From Alphaproteobacteria bacterium UBA6187 (GTDB lineage: Bacteria > Pseudomonadota > Alphaproteobacteria > Rickettsiales > UBA6187): a DNA stretch of 40,458 nt. A program made the translations under genes and the position numbers. A model generated the notes under the pieces. The model searched no databases and was not told the origin of the DNA. It saw nothing but the letters and a program-made list of their open reading frames with translations. Every line of letters begins with the position of its first letter. Position 1 is the first letter of the stretch. The stretch spans positions 1 to 40,458 of the forward strand of contig DITJ01000082.1 in the NCBI GenBank assembly GCA_002422795.1. The letters run 5' to 3'. Shown here one piece after another: positions 40,422 to 40,458 of this stretch.

Positions 40422-40458
40422 GCATATCTTCTAAGAGCTTGTAGCGAATTAACGACTT

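Noticed and set aside
1..40458. tRNA or rRNA genes
   Set aside because: Looked for conserved T-loop and anticodon-arm patterns in the intergenic regions by eye and found none; a tRNAscan or Infernal run would settle it.

Overview
The window is AT-rich, densely coded chromosomal DNA from an alphaproteobacterium, most likely on or near the Rickettsiales branch. The strongest pointer is valS (20223..23159), which encodes the archaeal-like valyl-tRNA synthetase typical of Rickettsiales. Split PntA subunits, an OxyR-AhpC-AhpD unit and many palindromic repeats, some lying in frame inside a gene, fit the same picture. The organism keeps pathways that strict intracellular Rickettsia have lost: purine (purE, purK), histidine (hisI) and arginine (argG) synthesis, dTDP-rhamnose synthesis (rmlD, rmlC) and a flagellar chaperone (fliS-like). 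A less reduced relative is therefore more likely than Rickettsia itself. No rRNA, tRNA, CRISPR array, complete insertion sequence or prophage was seen.

Layout. 0-4 kb: rmlD and rmlC, then a DUF465 gene, purE and purK. 4-6.4 kb: gloB, then an isolated CapK/PaaK-like adenylate-forming enzyme. 6.7-8.8 kb: a cold-shock pair, a CspA-like protein and a DEAD-box helicase, both with long leaders. 8.8-9.3 kb: a RelBE-type toxin-antitoxin pair with a clear promoter/operator. 9.4-11.2 kb: a lone cobS and a lone modA. 11.5-14.5 kb: zinc transport, znuA-hisI reading left and znuC-znuB reading right. 14.5-20 kb: fliS-like, argG, a soluble histidine kinase and two unknown proteins. 20-23 kb: valS. 23.4-26.7 kb: peroxide defence, oxyR-tspO facing a 47-residue small protein, ahpC, ahpD and dps across a near-consensus OxyR site. 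26.7-27.5 kb: a voltage-gated-type K+ channel. 27.6-31.1 kb: a second metal-uptake operon (His-rich small protein, outer-membrane protein, binding protein, permease) without an ATPase. 31.5-32.1 kb: two overlapping unknown genes. 32.3-35.5 kb: pntA1-pntA2-pntB. 35.6-37.4 kb: a GldA/GldF-like ABC transporter. 37.7-39 kb: miaB. 39.2-40.4 kb: four small membrane or envelope-stress genes.

The most unusual content is the repeats, which fall into several families. (a) A two-module composite (944..1127, 11258..11476, 19973..20207) has hairpin arms that change in sequence but stay complementary. (b) A core containing CTCAyGTA sits between arms that are unrelated from copy to copy (7153..7279, 17097..17220, 19987..20130). 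(c) Seven palindromes are built from degenerate 7- or 8-base words, each with its own word, mostly between co-directional genes and twice inside valS. (d) A 106-bp element with ends TATAGT/ACTATA begins one base before the start codon of an ABC ATPase and supplies its Shine-Dalgarno-like sequence; a related core forms the C-terminus of the K+ channel. (e) Two MITE-like elements have 19-bp perfect terminal inverted repeats. valS carries three repeat-derived in-frame insertions.
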